Assembly (NCBI GenBank): GCA_038230275.1
Contig: JBBRNO010000048.1
Span: 1 to 39,727, forward strand
DNA: 39,727 bases
Source: JANXXV01 sp038230275
GTDB lineage: Bacteria; Acidobacteriota; Terriglobia; Bryobacterales; Bryobacteraceae
Reading direction: 5' to 3'
Positions 24,817-32,771 of the stretch are shown piece after piece. The notes under the pieces are model-generated. The model was not told where the DNA came from. It saw only the letters and a program-made list of their open reading frames with translations, and made no database searches. The position numbers were made by a program, and so were the translations under genes. Numbering within the stretch: position 1 is the first letter of the stretch; each line of letters opens with the position of its first letter.

Positions 24817-24870
24817 GGTGGGTCTATGCGTGTGATGCAGTTCGGATTTAAAGTCACTTGGAATGAGTGA
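24817..24870 (+). pseudogene. C-terminal remnant of a further Oar-like receptor
   Basis: Immediately downstream of the second receptor a short frame reads SMRVMQFGFKVTW before a TGA at 24868-24870. This mirrors the end of the upstream gene (AMRVMQLGLKISF) but is a different sequence, so it is likely the tail of a paralogous receptor left by recombination or deletion between tandem copies. Confidence 0.6.
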
Positions 24871-25102
24871 TTTGCCCGTTAATCGGCATTGACTGCGGAG
24901 TTTCAACCATTGCTCGAACCGAACATTTGCGGTCTTCCGGGATGTCGTCTTCGCCGCGGCAACCGGTGCAAAGGGTAGCGGAACTGGTGAAATCGAAGGC
25001 AAATCGCCTCCGGCCGATCGAAAAGATGACACACGAACGCCAAAGGCAAGGAATATCTACCACTCGCGGCGAAGGTGGAAAGGGAATAACTTTATCAGGC
25101 AT
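24854..25102 (-). CDS. Possible small hypothetical protein
   Basis: An 82-codon minus-strand frame from ATG 25102 has a plausible start (MPDKVIPFPPSPRVVDIP) and a strand-like segment CVIFSIGRRRFAFDFTSSAT that resembles small Acidobacteriota proteins I have seen, but I cannot name a family. No Shine-Dalgarno is visible, and the 3' end is composed of less protein-like sequence. It may be a decayed gene. The rest of the 24871-25279 gap shows nothing else except the probable transposon end at its right side. Confidence 0.3.
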   Translation of the reverse strand: MPDKVIPFPPSPRVVDIPCLWRSCVIFSIGRRRFAFDFTSSATLCTGCRGEDDIPEDRKCSVRAMVETPQSMPINGQITHSK

Positions 25103-25189
25103 GTCAGTGACAATACCGCTGGTCAGTCTCAACGGATGGCGGCATCTCGCTGGCAAGAGACGGCACCGAGCGGTAACGTCACTTAGGTC

Positions 25190-25453
25190 TACCCCGACTT
25201 TTGCAGTTCGAGGGCATTGAGGGGCTAAGTCTCCTGGAATCAGTAGAGGATATCGCTAGGTCTCCACCACAAAGCGGTACTAGACAGAGGTGGAGGGGAG
25301 GGAGGCAGAGGAAGTAATACGTGGCGGAGGCTGAGCCGGAAGCTCAATCCGTAGCTTTTGAAGTAGCAGCGAAAGGTCTTTCTCCGGCTGAGTGTACCGC
25401 GGCAGAATCAACCATCGTCGGTCAACGGTCGGCACCCAGACGTCGATCATTTG
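25190..25453 (-). mobile_element. Probable remnant of an IS transposase 3' end
   Basis: The last 57 codons of the collagen-like gene read IQMIDVWVPTVDRR followed by LPRYTQPEKDLSLLLQKL and ELPAQPPPRI. This resembles the C-terminus of DDE transposases of the IS4/IS1634 group rather than a surface protein. After the stop, minus-strand AACTGCAAAAGTCGGGG at about 25192-25208 may be the outer end of the element. Only the 3' end remains. Assignment is from motif memory. Confidence 0.4.
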
Positions 25454-26656
25454 AATGGTAACCGATGCTCCCGTCGCACCAGTGGCACCAGTCGCACCGG
25501 TTGCCCCGGTAGAACCGGCTGGCCCGGCCACAATCGAGGCAGCCCCGCTTGCCCCTGCCGTTCCGGTAGCGCCCGTAGCTCCCGCAAACCCTGCGGCTCC
25601 AGTAGCTCCGGTAGATCCTTGCGCCGCCAGCAATGCCCACGGAACTCCATTGGAAGGCGTGTTCCCTAGATTGGCGTCGCTCAGACTGATATAGCTGGAC
25701 CCGTTGAAGAAAACTGTTCTGCCCGTGCTAAATGATGTAGCGCCGCTCCATGTCCCCTGGAAACTCACTGGGGCACCCGTTGCGCCGGTGGCTCCGCGGC
25801 TTCCCGGTGCCCCCGCCTGCACCAACACGGCCGATTGATTTCCACTCGATGCTGGGGCGAGTCCAGTATTGTTGCTTACCAGCGATACGTAACTGCTCCC
25901 ATCGACACTCACCACGTCTCCAGTTGTATAAACGGTCGCCGGGTTCCACGCCGCGCGATATACCATTCCCGGGGCACCGCCTCCAGCGGGCCCAGCGGGT
26001 CCCACGGCACCAGGCGAGCCATTGACTCCCTGCGGCCCCTCGGGTCCGGACAATCCGGTCAGTCCCCGCGGCTCTTGCGCGCCCGTCGCCCCAGTGGGTC
26101 CCGCAACACCCACCGGACCCCGCGACGCCGAACGATCCAGATTCGCCGATTGCGACTCAAAGCTGACGCCAGAGATACTTGCGGCAAAACTCTGTGGCGT
26201 TTGAAGCCGTTCTCGGGGTGTCTGCAAAGTCACAAACCCGGAGGTACCCTGCGAGAGCAATAGGTTTGCCGAAAGGGTAATGCTGCCTCCCAAACCGAAG
26301 GAAACCGCCGGTCCGTGATAGGTCAATACGATTTGCTGCGAATCAGCGCTCAACACGGCGGTGAAATTTGCGGGGCTGAAGCCGGTTCCGTTGACCGTGA
26401 TAGCGCCCAACGGGACGATTGACGCGCCCGCGACATTCAGTCCGAAGGTGAATTGGTCACCATCCAGCAGTTGCTGAGGGGAATTTGGATTCGCTTCGAG
26501 GAGGGTGAATTGAACTCCGGAAGTGAGCCCGGTCTGAAAAACAGACGGTGCCACCGCATCCAGCGGGACAATGCGAGTGTCGGATTCGGCAATCCCCAAC
26601 ACACTCGCGATGGCCAGGATAACAGTGAGATGTATTCCGCTGCATAGCATTCGCAT
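25280..26656 (-). CDS. Secreted collagen-like repeat protein, probably truncated and fused to a transposase tail
   Basis: A 458-residue protein from ATG 26656, with a signal peptide (about 1-24) and a beta-rich N-terminal region (about 30-170; NGTGFSPANFTAVLSADSQQ resembles an IPT/TIG-like fold). Three blocks of Gly-X-Y collagen-like triplets follow, many of them GATGATGAT. Between them lie two similar modules of about 35 residues with WNPATVYTTGDVVSVDGSSY and WSGATSFSTGRTVFFNGSSY, typical of small carbohydrate-binding (chitin-binding type 3-like) modules. The product is likely exported and surface-exposed. The final 57 residues change character and look like a transposase C-terminus, so the native end may be lost. 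It is divergent from the lactonase gene. Confidence 0.7.
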   Translation of the reverse strand: MRMLCSGIHLTVILAIASVLGIAESDTRIVPLDAVAPSVFQTGLTSGVQFTLLEANPNSPQQLLDGDQFTFGLNVAGASIVPLGAITVNGTGFSPANFTAVLSADSQQIVLTYHGPAVSFGLGGSITLSANLLLSQGTSGFVTLQTPRERLQTPQSFAASISGVSFESQSANLDRSASRGPVGVAGPTGATGAQEPRGLTGLSGPEGPQGVNGSPGAVGPAGPAGGGAPGMVYRAAWNPATVYTTGDVVSVDGSSYVSLVSNNTGLAPASSGNQSAVLVQAGAPGSRGATGATGAPVSFQGTWSGATSFSTGRTVFFNGSSYISLSDANLGNTPSNGVPWALLAAQGSTGATGAAGFAGATGATGTAGASGAASIVAGPAGSTGATGATGATGATGASVTIQMIDVWVPTVDRRWLILPRYTQPEKDLSLLLQKLRIELPAQPPPRITSSASLPSTSV

Positions 26657-26887
26657 AATGGCAATTTCTGAGTGCGCAGCGCGAGAGAAATCTCAAAGAG
26701 AGTTTTGCACCCTCCTACGGCGCTCATTCTTCTCAGTAACGGGTGGCGCGCCCGAAGTATCGTGCCGGATGGCGCGGGCGCAAGCCGGGTAGGCAAGTGT
26801 GAATTTGCGTACCTCGGCGTTGCCCCCGGCACTCGCCCAGCAGGGCCACAATTCAACAGTTGCATTCCTGGTGCCGGATGGGTTCTC

Positions 26888-28072
26888 ATGAAACCAATGA
26901 AATTCATACCGCAGTCCACCCTCGTCCTTTCCACCTTGATCCTGACTCTGGCCCTAGTGACGCCGAAACGCGCGGCCGCGAAGGATGCCGGCGGAGAATT
27001 GTTCGTCTACATCGGCACCTACACCAAGGGCGAGAGCAAGGGAATCTACGTCTACCGGTTTGAGCCGAAGACGGGCAAGCTGACTAAGATCGGCCTGGCG
27101 GCGGAGACGGTCAATCCATCGTTCGTGGCCATTCACCCCAACCACCGCTTTCTCTATTCGGTAAGCGAGATTGACGACTTCCAGGGAAAGAAGAGCGGTG
27201 CCGTCAGTGCCTTCTCCATCGATGGCAAGACCGGACTGCTCACCAAGTTGAACACGGTGTCTTCCAAGGGCTCGGGTCCCTGCTATGTGAAAGTGGACGC
27301 GACGGGCAAGACTTTGCTGGTGGCCAACTACGGCAGCGGCAGTATCGCAGCCATGCCTATTAAGGACAATGGCGAGCTGGCGGAAGCAGCCTCAGCCATT
27401 CAACACGTAGGAAGCGGCGCCGATAAAGAACGTCAGGAAGGTCCGCACGCGCACTCCATCAATCCTTCGCCAGACAACCGGTTCGCCATTGTGGCCGACC
27501 TGGGTCTGGATGAAGTCCTGGTGTATAAACTCGATGCCGCGAACGCCGTCTTGACGCCGAACACGCCGCCGTTTACCAAGGTTGCGCCGGCATCCGGTCC
27601 GCGCCACTTTGCTTTCGATCCGGCCGGCAAGTTCGGTTACGTCATCAACGAAATGAAATCCACGGTGACGGCCTTCTCTTATGACAAGGCAGCAGGAACG
27701 CTGAAAGAAATCCAGACCATCACCACGCTACCCGCCGGATTCACCGCGGAGACTTCCACGGCGGAGGTGCAGGTGCACCCATCGGGCAAGTTTCTCTACG
27801 GATCAAACCGGGGACACGACAGCATCGCCGCCTTCACCATCGACAAGAAGACCGGCATGTTGACAGCAGCGGGCCACACCTCCACGCAAGGTAAGACGCC
27901 GAGGAATTTCGGCATCGATCCAACGGGAAAGTTCCTGTTTGCCGCCAATCAGGACGCAGGCGGCGTGGTTGTCTTCCGGATCGACGCGAAGAACGGCAAG
28001 CTGACTCCCACCGGCGATAAACTGGACGTTCCCTTCCCGGTCTGCGTGAAGTTCATGCCTGCCGGTAAATGA
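26888..28072 (+). CDS. Secreted lactonase-family (6-phosphogluconolactonase-like) beta-propeller
   Basis: A 394-residue protein from ATG 26888 (another ATG at 26897; the frame is open much further upstream without family sequence). A signal peptide (to about AAAK) precedes a seven-bladed propeller of the Lactonase/Pgl type with regular repeats: YIGTYTKGESKGIYVYRF at the first blade, VAIHPNHRFLYSVSE, VDATGKTLLVANYGSGSIA, GPHAHSINPSPDNRF, PASGPRHFAFDPAGKFGYV, FGIDPTGKFLFAANQ. The GPHAHS and GPRH motifs are those of the family's proposed active face. The secreted location argues against a role in the cytosolic pentose phosphate pathway; an extracytoplasmic sugar lactone or ester is more likely. 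It ends within four bases of an alternative start of the next gene and is probably co-transcribed with it. Confidence 0.9.
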   Translation: MKPMKFIPQSTLVLSTLILTLALVTPKRAAAKDAGGELFVYIGTYTKGESKGIYVYRFEPKTGKLTKIGLAAETVNPSFVAIHPNHRFLYSVSEIDDFQGKKSGAVSAFSIDGKTGLLTKLNTVSSKGSGPCYVKVDATGKTLLVANYGSGSIAAMPIKDNGELAEAASAIQHVGSGADKERQEGPHAHSINPSPDNRFAIVADLGLDEVLVYKLDAANAVLTPNTPPFTKVAPASGPRHFAFDPAGKFGYVINEMKSTVTAFSYDKAAGTLKEIQTITTLPAGFTAETSTAEVQVHPSGKFLYGSNRGHDSIAAFTIDKKTGMLTAAGHTSTQGKTPRNFGIDPTGKFLFAANQDAGGVVVFRIDAKNGKLTPTGDKLDVPFPVCVKFMPAGK

Positions 28073-28092
28073 TTCGGGTAGACTGGGTCGAT

Positions 28093-29256
28093 ATGCGGCT
28101 CTCGATTCTAATTCTCTCGGCGGCGTCCCTGTTAACGGCGGCAGACCCCAAACAACTGTTCAACGGTAAAGATTTGACCGGCTGGCGAATGGTGGGGCCG
28201 GGCCGGTTCCTGGTGGAAGACGGGATGCTGAAGACCGAAGGCGGCATGGGGTTGCTCTATTACACCGGCCAGAAGTTCGGGAACCAGACAATCCACGTAG
28301 TGTTCAAGACGGCGAGCCCAAGAGCCAATTCCGGCGTGTATATTCGCATGCCGGAGGCGCCGGGCGATCCGTGGTACGGAGTCCACAACGGATACGAGGT
28401 CCAGATCGATGCGGCCGGTGACGACTGGCACTGCACCGGAGCGCTGTACTCGCTCAGCAAGGTGACCAAGCGCACGCAGAAGCCCGGCGGCGAATGGAAC
28501 ACCATGGACATTCAAATTGAAGGTAAGAAGACCACCGTGCTGCTGAACGGTGAAACGGTGAATGAGTTCCTGAACGATCAAGCGGTGCCGGAGAGGAAAG
28601 AATGGTTCGAGCCGATTCGCGGCCCGCGCGCCGATTTTGGATACATCGGGCTACAAAATCACGATCAGGCTTCCACCATCTACTTCAAGGAAGTGAGTGT
28701 CTCGCCCGCGGCCGCCGCGGGTTCCCTGCCCCAGGGCGACCGCGACCGCGCCATGAGCTATCTGCACGCCACCCGGAAGCAGTTTGTGGATGCACTGGCC
28801 GGTGTCAGCCAGGAACAGTGGAGCTACAAACCGTCGCCGGATCGCTGGTCCGTGGCGGAGGTGTCCGAACATATCGCCCTGGCCGAGGACAACCTGTATC
28901 AATATGCGATGGGTGGGCTGGCCAAGCCGCTGGCCGCGCCCGAAACAAAGGTAGAAGATAAGCGCATCATCGCGGGCATGACGGACCGCGGCAACAAAGC
29001 GAAGGCGCCCGAAGGCTTCGTCCCCACCGGCCGCTGGAAGACGAAGGACGAGGTGCTGCAGCACTTTCTGCAAAGCCGCGACCGGAACATCCGCTACATT
29101 CAGACCACGCCGGAGCCTTTACGCGCGGCGTTTCTACAAGCACCGTTCGGAACCATCGATGTGTACCAGGCGCTGCTGATGATTCCGGCCCACAATGAAC
29201 GCCATCTGGAACAAATAAAGGAAGTGCAAACAAGTCCGGGATATCCCAAGCATTAA
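28093..29256 (+). CDS. Secreted fusion of DUF1080 (3-keto-disaccharide hydrolase-like) and DinB domains
   Basis: A 387-residue protein from ATG 28093, chosen because it starts the signal peptide (MRLSILILSAASLLTAA); ATG 28069 is in frame and overlaps the lactonase stop. Residues about 18-205 are a DUF1080 jelly-roll domain: LFNGKDLTGW, NSGVYIRMPEAPGDPWYGV, GYEVQI, EWNTMDI and FGYIGLQNH are all classic. DUF1080 proteins act on or bind glycosides; some are 3-keto-disaccharide hydrolases. Residues about 215-387 are a DinB_2 four-helix domain with WSVAEVSEH (His260) and HNERHLEQI (His367, His371), a complete potential metal triad. The two domains usually occur separately, so the fusion may link glycoside cleavage with a metal-dependent transfer or binding step. 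Confidence 0.88.
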   Translation: MRLSILILSAASLLTAADPKQLFNGKDLTGWRMVGPGRFLVEDGMLKTEGGMGLLYYTGQKFGNQTIHVVFKTASPRANSGVYIRMPEAPGDPWYGVHNGYEVQIDAAGDDWHCTGALYSLSKVTKRTQKPGGEWNTMDIQIEGKKTTVLLNGETVNEFLNDQAVPERKEWFEPIRGPRADFGYIGLQNHDQASTIYFKEVSVSPAAAAGSLPQGDRDRAMSYLHATRKQFVDALAGVSQEQWSYKPSPDRWSVAEVSEHIALAEDNLYQYAMGGLAKPLAAPETKVEDKRIIAGMTDRGNKAKAPEGFVPTGRWKTKDEVLQHFLQSRDRNIRYIQTTPEPLRAAFLQAPFGTIDVYQALLMIPAHNERHLEQIKEVQTSPGYPKH

Positions 29257-29381
29257 CACTCAGGCGAATCACAGGAAGACGCTGAGGAACCGCCGCTTAG
29301 CTGCCATCGCCCTGGTGGCCGCCACTGCAGTCACGCTCGCCGTTTCCGTGGCCAGCGCCTCGAAACAAGAGCGGCTCGCAT

Positions 29382-30833
29382 TCAGTCTGAGAAATTAAAG
29401 GTTGTCTGCTCCGTGTTTCGGAGCGTGCGGTGGCGGTTTCCTTCCTGTTCATCCACCCAGGAAAGCTGTTGCATGCAGTTCTCAATTTCGTCCGGATCGT
29501 TCTGTTCCTGAGCGGCGGTGAGAAGCTGTCTGTAGATATAGATCGCCTCGGCGAGGCGTCCTTCCTGGTTCAAGAATCCAGCCGCACAGTGCCCCAATCG
29601 GATGGCCAGCTTCCAGTTGGATCGCAACGCCCACGCGAAGGCGGTATCCATCTCGGCAAGCAGGGTTCTGCAGGAGCCGGGCTGCGTTCCCCACTTCGAA
29701 AACGATTCGGCTAGTGCCTCGGCGTGACGGCGGCGGTATTCTTCACCAACCGGCTCCACCGCACCCGCACCCAGGCGATAACAAAGGCCGGCTGCATCCA
29801 TTGGGTCGATCCATCGCGCCTCCACCAGAATGCGGCACGCCTCCTGCGCCTCGGCTTCCTCCAACCTGGCAATCCGCGTCGCCAAGGCCAGCGGGCGGCA
29901 GATCTGTAGGGATCTCAATAGCTCATGAGCGGCTGGGTGCAGCGTGGACGCATCCATCGCGGGAAGCGGAATGGGCTCAACAGGGATCACCGTGGCGCCC
30001 GGCAGTAGGCTCACAGCCTCCGACCGGGTTGTCACCAGGACGGACGCCCGCCCACCGCCGGCTGTCGAAATGGGGAGGCCCTCGGCCGCATCGTCCAGCA
30101 CCAGTAAGACGCGCCGTTCCTGGATCCGGGTGCCGATTCGCGCGAAGGCGTCCTCACCGTGGTTCCCAAGGGAAACACCCAAACGCGCCGCCAGTTCGCC
30201 GGCAATGGAAATCTCCGTCCGGGTGCCACACTCGATCCAAAGGACGTCGCGAAAATGACGGCTCGCCACACGGACAAACTCCTGCGCCAGTGTCGACTTT
30301 CCGCTTGCTGCAGCCGCGCTGGCCAGAATGGTAACCCCGGCCTCATCCACCAGTGATTCCCACAACTGCTCCAGTTCCACGCCGCGCCCTGCAAACCAAG
30401 ACTGGCGAGCGGGGCTGAAATGCGTTTTGGTGCGTTCCGCCAGATTGGAAACCCAGTACGCCAGCTCGCGCAAGGCTCGCCGCGGATTGTCGGCATAGCG
30501 GAAGAAGTGCTTGCGCTCCAGGATCGGCGGGCACTTGCATGGCGCTATCGAAATCAGCCCGATGGGCGGCAAGGCGCTTGATTCCCGATGCCGCAAAATC
30601 GACGGCCACTTTTCGCGCGTCGCAGCAGAGGGGACTGACGACGGGGAGAGCAGCAGCAAGATGGCCGGGGCGTCCTCGCCTTGCGCCCAGACATCTTCAA
30701 CGGAATCGCCGTCGCAGAACACCTCCAGCCGGACTTGCGCTTCGGCTAGAAATTCCAGATGCGCGGCAATTTGCGCGGCGGCGCCCAGGTCAGCCGCCGC
30801 ATGGAAAAGGACGATCTCGCTACTTCGGTTCAC
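29382..30833 (-). CDS. TIR-like/NB-ARC/TPR STAND-type protein (NLR-like)
   Basis: A 483-residue, cysteine-poor cytosolic protein. Residues about 1-130 resemble a TIR domain: strand EIVLFHAAAD, then LLLLSPSSVPSAATREKW, where E74 sits close to the position of the TIR catalytic Glu. Residues about 145-320 form a compact NB-ARC/STAND NTPase with P-loop ASAAAASGKST (K179; the first Gly is Ala), Walker B LLVLDDA (243-249), VLVTTRS (sensor-like, about 265) and CRPLALATR in place of GLPLAL. The C-terminal part (about 395-465) looks like TPR helices. Such TIR-NTPase-TPR proteins are plausible NADase effectors triggered by ligand binding and are found in immunity and signalling. The gene overlaps the preceding DinB gene by 14 bases. 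Domain boundaries are by eye. Confidence 0.75.
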   Translation of the reverse strand: MNRSSEIVLFHAAADLGAAAQIAAHLEFLAEAQVRLEVFCDGDSVEDVWAQGEDAPAILLLLSPSSVPSAATREKWPSILRHRESSALPPIGLISIAPCKCPPILERKHFFRYADNPRRALRELAYWVSNLAERTKTHFSPARQSWFAGRGVELEQLWESLVDEAGVTILASAAAASGKSTLAQEFVRVASRHFRDVLWIECGTRTEISIAGELAARLGVSLGNHGEDAFARIGTRIQERRVLLVLDDAAEGLPISTAGGGRASVLVTTRSEAVSLLPGATVIPVEPIPLPAMDASTLHPAAHELLRSLQICRPLALATRIARLEEAEAQEACRILVEARWIDPMDAAGLCYRLGAGAVEPVGEEYRRRHAEALAESFSKWGTQPGSCRTLLAEMDTAFAWALRSNWKLAIRLGHCAAGFLNQEGRLAEAIYIYRQLLTAAQEQNDPDEIENCMQQLSWVDEQEGNRHRTLRNTEQTTFNFSD

Positions 30834-31335
30834 TGGAAGGCGGAACTAGACCCTTCAACCGCAGGTAGACCGACATGTAGCCGTACTCTTCATTGGAGTG
30901 CGTGGTATTGCCAACCAGTGCGCCTAGCTTGGTCCGCATGCCGCGCGCGGTCTTGATCATCTCGGCGGCATTCGCGTCCGTTAGTGAGTCGTAGGCCGCA
31001 TCGCATTCGGCGAACGATTCTTTCAGCGCAGCCACAATGTCGGCCTTCGCAGTCTTGCTGCCGGCGGTGCCCGTCTTCATCTCGCCCTTCACAGCAGAGC
31101 AGGTGCGCAGTTGGGAGTCGGCAACATGGGCCACCAGTTGGCCGAAGGTTCTGATTTCCGGTGTCGGCTTGAATGCGTAATTCTCTTCCGGCATCTTCTC
31201 GGCCATTTTCGAAAGGTTATTTTTGATGCCGGTATAGGCTTGTCTAACCTCCGTGCTTATGGGGTTGGTCTGCGCGGATAGAGCGGCGGAGCCTGCAAGG
31301 GTTGCGGCAAGAATCAGCATCGCATGGCGATTCAT
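30820..31335 (-). CDS. Secreted DinB-family protein
   Basis: A 171-residue protein with a signal peptide (MNRHAMLILAATLAGSAALSA) and a DinB-like four-helix bundle: YAFKPTPEIRTFGQLVAHVADSQL with His70 in the second helix, and THSNEEYGYMSVYLRLKGLVPPSS at the end, with His146. In many DinB proteins a further His completes the metal site; here the equivalent position is Glu150. GGGAGG lies 8 bases before ATG 31335. The gene lies 39 bases after DUF1501 and overlaps the TIR-NB-ARC gene by 14 bases. DinB-like proteins are metal-binding, and some are thiol-dependent transferases; no substrate is inferable. Confidence 0.88.
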   Translation of the reverse strand: MNRHAMLILAATLAGSAALSAQTNPISTEVRQAYTGIKNNLSKMAEKMPEENYAFKPTPEIRTFGQLVAHVADSQLRTCSAVKGEMKTGTAGSKTAKADIVAALKESFAECDAAYDSLTDANAAEMIKTARGMRTKLGALVGNTTHSNEEYGYMSVYLRLKGLVPPSSEPK

Positions 31336-31374
31336 GTGGGTTTCCTCCCTGGGAACTTTACGATTCTATCGTGA

Positions 31375-32760
31375 TTACGCCAGGATTTCCTTGATCACAT
31401 TACCGGAAACGTCCGTTAAGCGGAAATCGCGTCCGCTGTAGCGATAGGTCAGCCGCTTGTGATCGATCCCCAACAGGTGCAGCGCAGTGGCATGAAGGTC
31501 ATGCACATGACAACGCTTCTCAACGGCCTTGAATCCGAAGTCGTCCGTGGCGCCGTAGGTGGTCCCTCCTTTCACGCCGCCCCCGGCCAGCAGTGTGCAA
31601 AAACCGTGAACGTTATGATCCCGGCCGTTGCCCACCTTTTCCAGACCGCTGTTCTGAATCATGGGAGTGCGTCCGAACTCGCTGCCGACAATCAGCAGCG
31701 TATCGTCGAACATCCCGCGGGCCTTCAAGTCTTCCACCAACGCGGCAATCGGTGCATCGGCGGCGTTGGCCAGCTTGGCGTGAATGCGGATGTCGTCGTG
31801 GCTATCCCAGGGCTGAAAGTTTCCAAAGTAAACCTGCACCATGCGTACGCCTTTTTCGGCCAGGCGCAAGGCCATCAGACAGCCCCGGCCAAAATCACCG
31901 TTCCCATAGCGGTCGCGCGTGGCTTGGCTTTCCTTACTGATGTCGAAGACGCCCGGGGCCTCGGTCTGCATGCGGTAAGCCACTTCCATAGCCTGAATGC
32001 CTGCTTCGAGCCCAGGCTGGTGGCCCACCTGGTCCACGTAGGACCGGTTCAACTGATCCAGCAAGGACAATTGCCGTTCCTGGTTGGCGGCGGAATAAGT
32101 GGCGTTGCGAATATTCTGCACCAGTTTGTCCGGATCGCGCTCGCCGCTGGGGATGTAGGTGCCGCCGTGTACCGAAGGCAAAAAAGTAGAATCCCACAAC
32201 TGCGCGCCCAACACCGGGTATCCGGGGCACAGGACCACAAATCCCGGCAGATTCTGATTCTCCGTTCCCAATCCGTACGTCAGCCAGGAACCCATGGCAG
32301 GCCGCCCAGTCAAGCCGTGGCCGCTATTCATCATCAACAGCGATGGCCCGTGATTGCCGTTGTCGGAATACATCGAGCGGATGACGCAGAAGTCGTCAAT
32401 CTTCGATGCCACTCTCGGGAAAATCTCGCTGACCTCAGTGCCGCTCTGGCCATACTTGCGGAATTCGAAAGGCGAGCGCATCAGATTGCCGGACGCCCGG
32501 TCTGTGACAATCTTCGGTCCGGGCAGCGGCTCGCCGTCATGCTTGATCAACATCGGCTTCGGATCGAACGTGTCCACGTGGGACATGCCGCCATTGAGAA
32601 ACAGGAAGATCACGCGCTTCGCTTTGGGCGGAAAGTGCGGCGATTTCGGCGCCAGCGGAGCGGCCAGCGTGGACGCCTGCGATTCGGCTTGCAACTGGTT
32701 CATCCAGCCCACCGTCCCGAACCCGGCGCCGATAGTCTTCAACGCGTCACGTCGATTCAT
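31375..32760 (-). CDS. DUF1501 family protein (sulfatase-fold, exported)
   Basis: A 461-residue protein preceded by TAGGAGG 8 bases from ATG 32760. The N-terminus MNRRDALKTIGAGFG resembles a Tat signal (twin Arg). Family motifs: FLFLNGGMSHVDTFDPKP near residue 50, GLTGRPAMGSWLTYGLG, FGRGCLMALRLAEKGVRMVQ, and SEFGRTPMIQNSG with GRDHN towards the C-terminus. DUF1501 proteins share the alkaline-phosphatase/sulfatase superfamily fold and are almost always encoded next to cytochrome-containing DUF1549/DUF1553 proteins, as here (11-base gap). The activity is unestablished; a role in exported degradation of sulfated or complex polymers has been suggested. Lacks the canonical sulfatase Cys motif. Confidence 0.92.
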   Translation of the reverse strand: MNRRDALKTIGAGFGTVGWMNQLQAESQASTLAAPLAPKSPHFPPKAKRVIFLFLNGGMSHVDTFDPKPMLIKHDGEPLPGPKIVTDRASGNLMRSPFEFRKYGQSGTEVSEIFPRVASKIDDFCVIRSMYSDNGNHGPSLLMMNSGHGLTGRPAMGSWLTYGLGTENQNLPGFVVLCPGYPVLGAQLWDSTFLPSVHGGTYIPSGERDPDKLVQNIRNATYSAANQERQLSLLDQLNRSYVDQVGHQPGLEAGIQAMEVAYRMQTEAPGVFDISKESQATRDRYGNGDFGRGCLMALRLAEKGVRMVQVYFGNFQPWDSHDDIRIHAKLANAADAPIAALVEDLKARGMFDDTLLIVGSEFGRTPMIQNSGLEKVGNGRDHNVHGFCTLLAGGGVKGGTTYGATDDFGFKAVEKRCHVHDLHATALHLLGIDHKRLTYRYSGRDFRLTDVSGNVIKEILA

Positions 32761-32771
32761 TGGGAAGCCTC

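Noticed and set aside
25451..25694. Plus-strand frame reading APVAPVAPV repeats
   Set aside because: Antisense reading of the collagen-like GATGATGAT codons; no start context or family support.
29257..29381. Short plus-strand frame with a hydrophobic segment (AAIALVAATAVTLAVSVASA) after the DUF1080-DinB gene
   Set aside because: Ends in a proper stop and looks like one membrane helix, but no start codon or ribosome-binding site is visible in frame; too weak to call.
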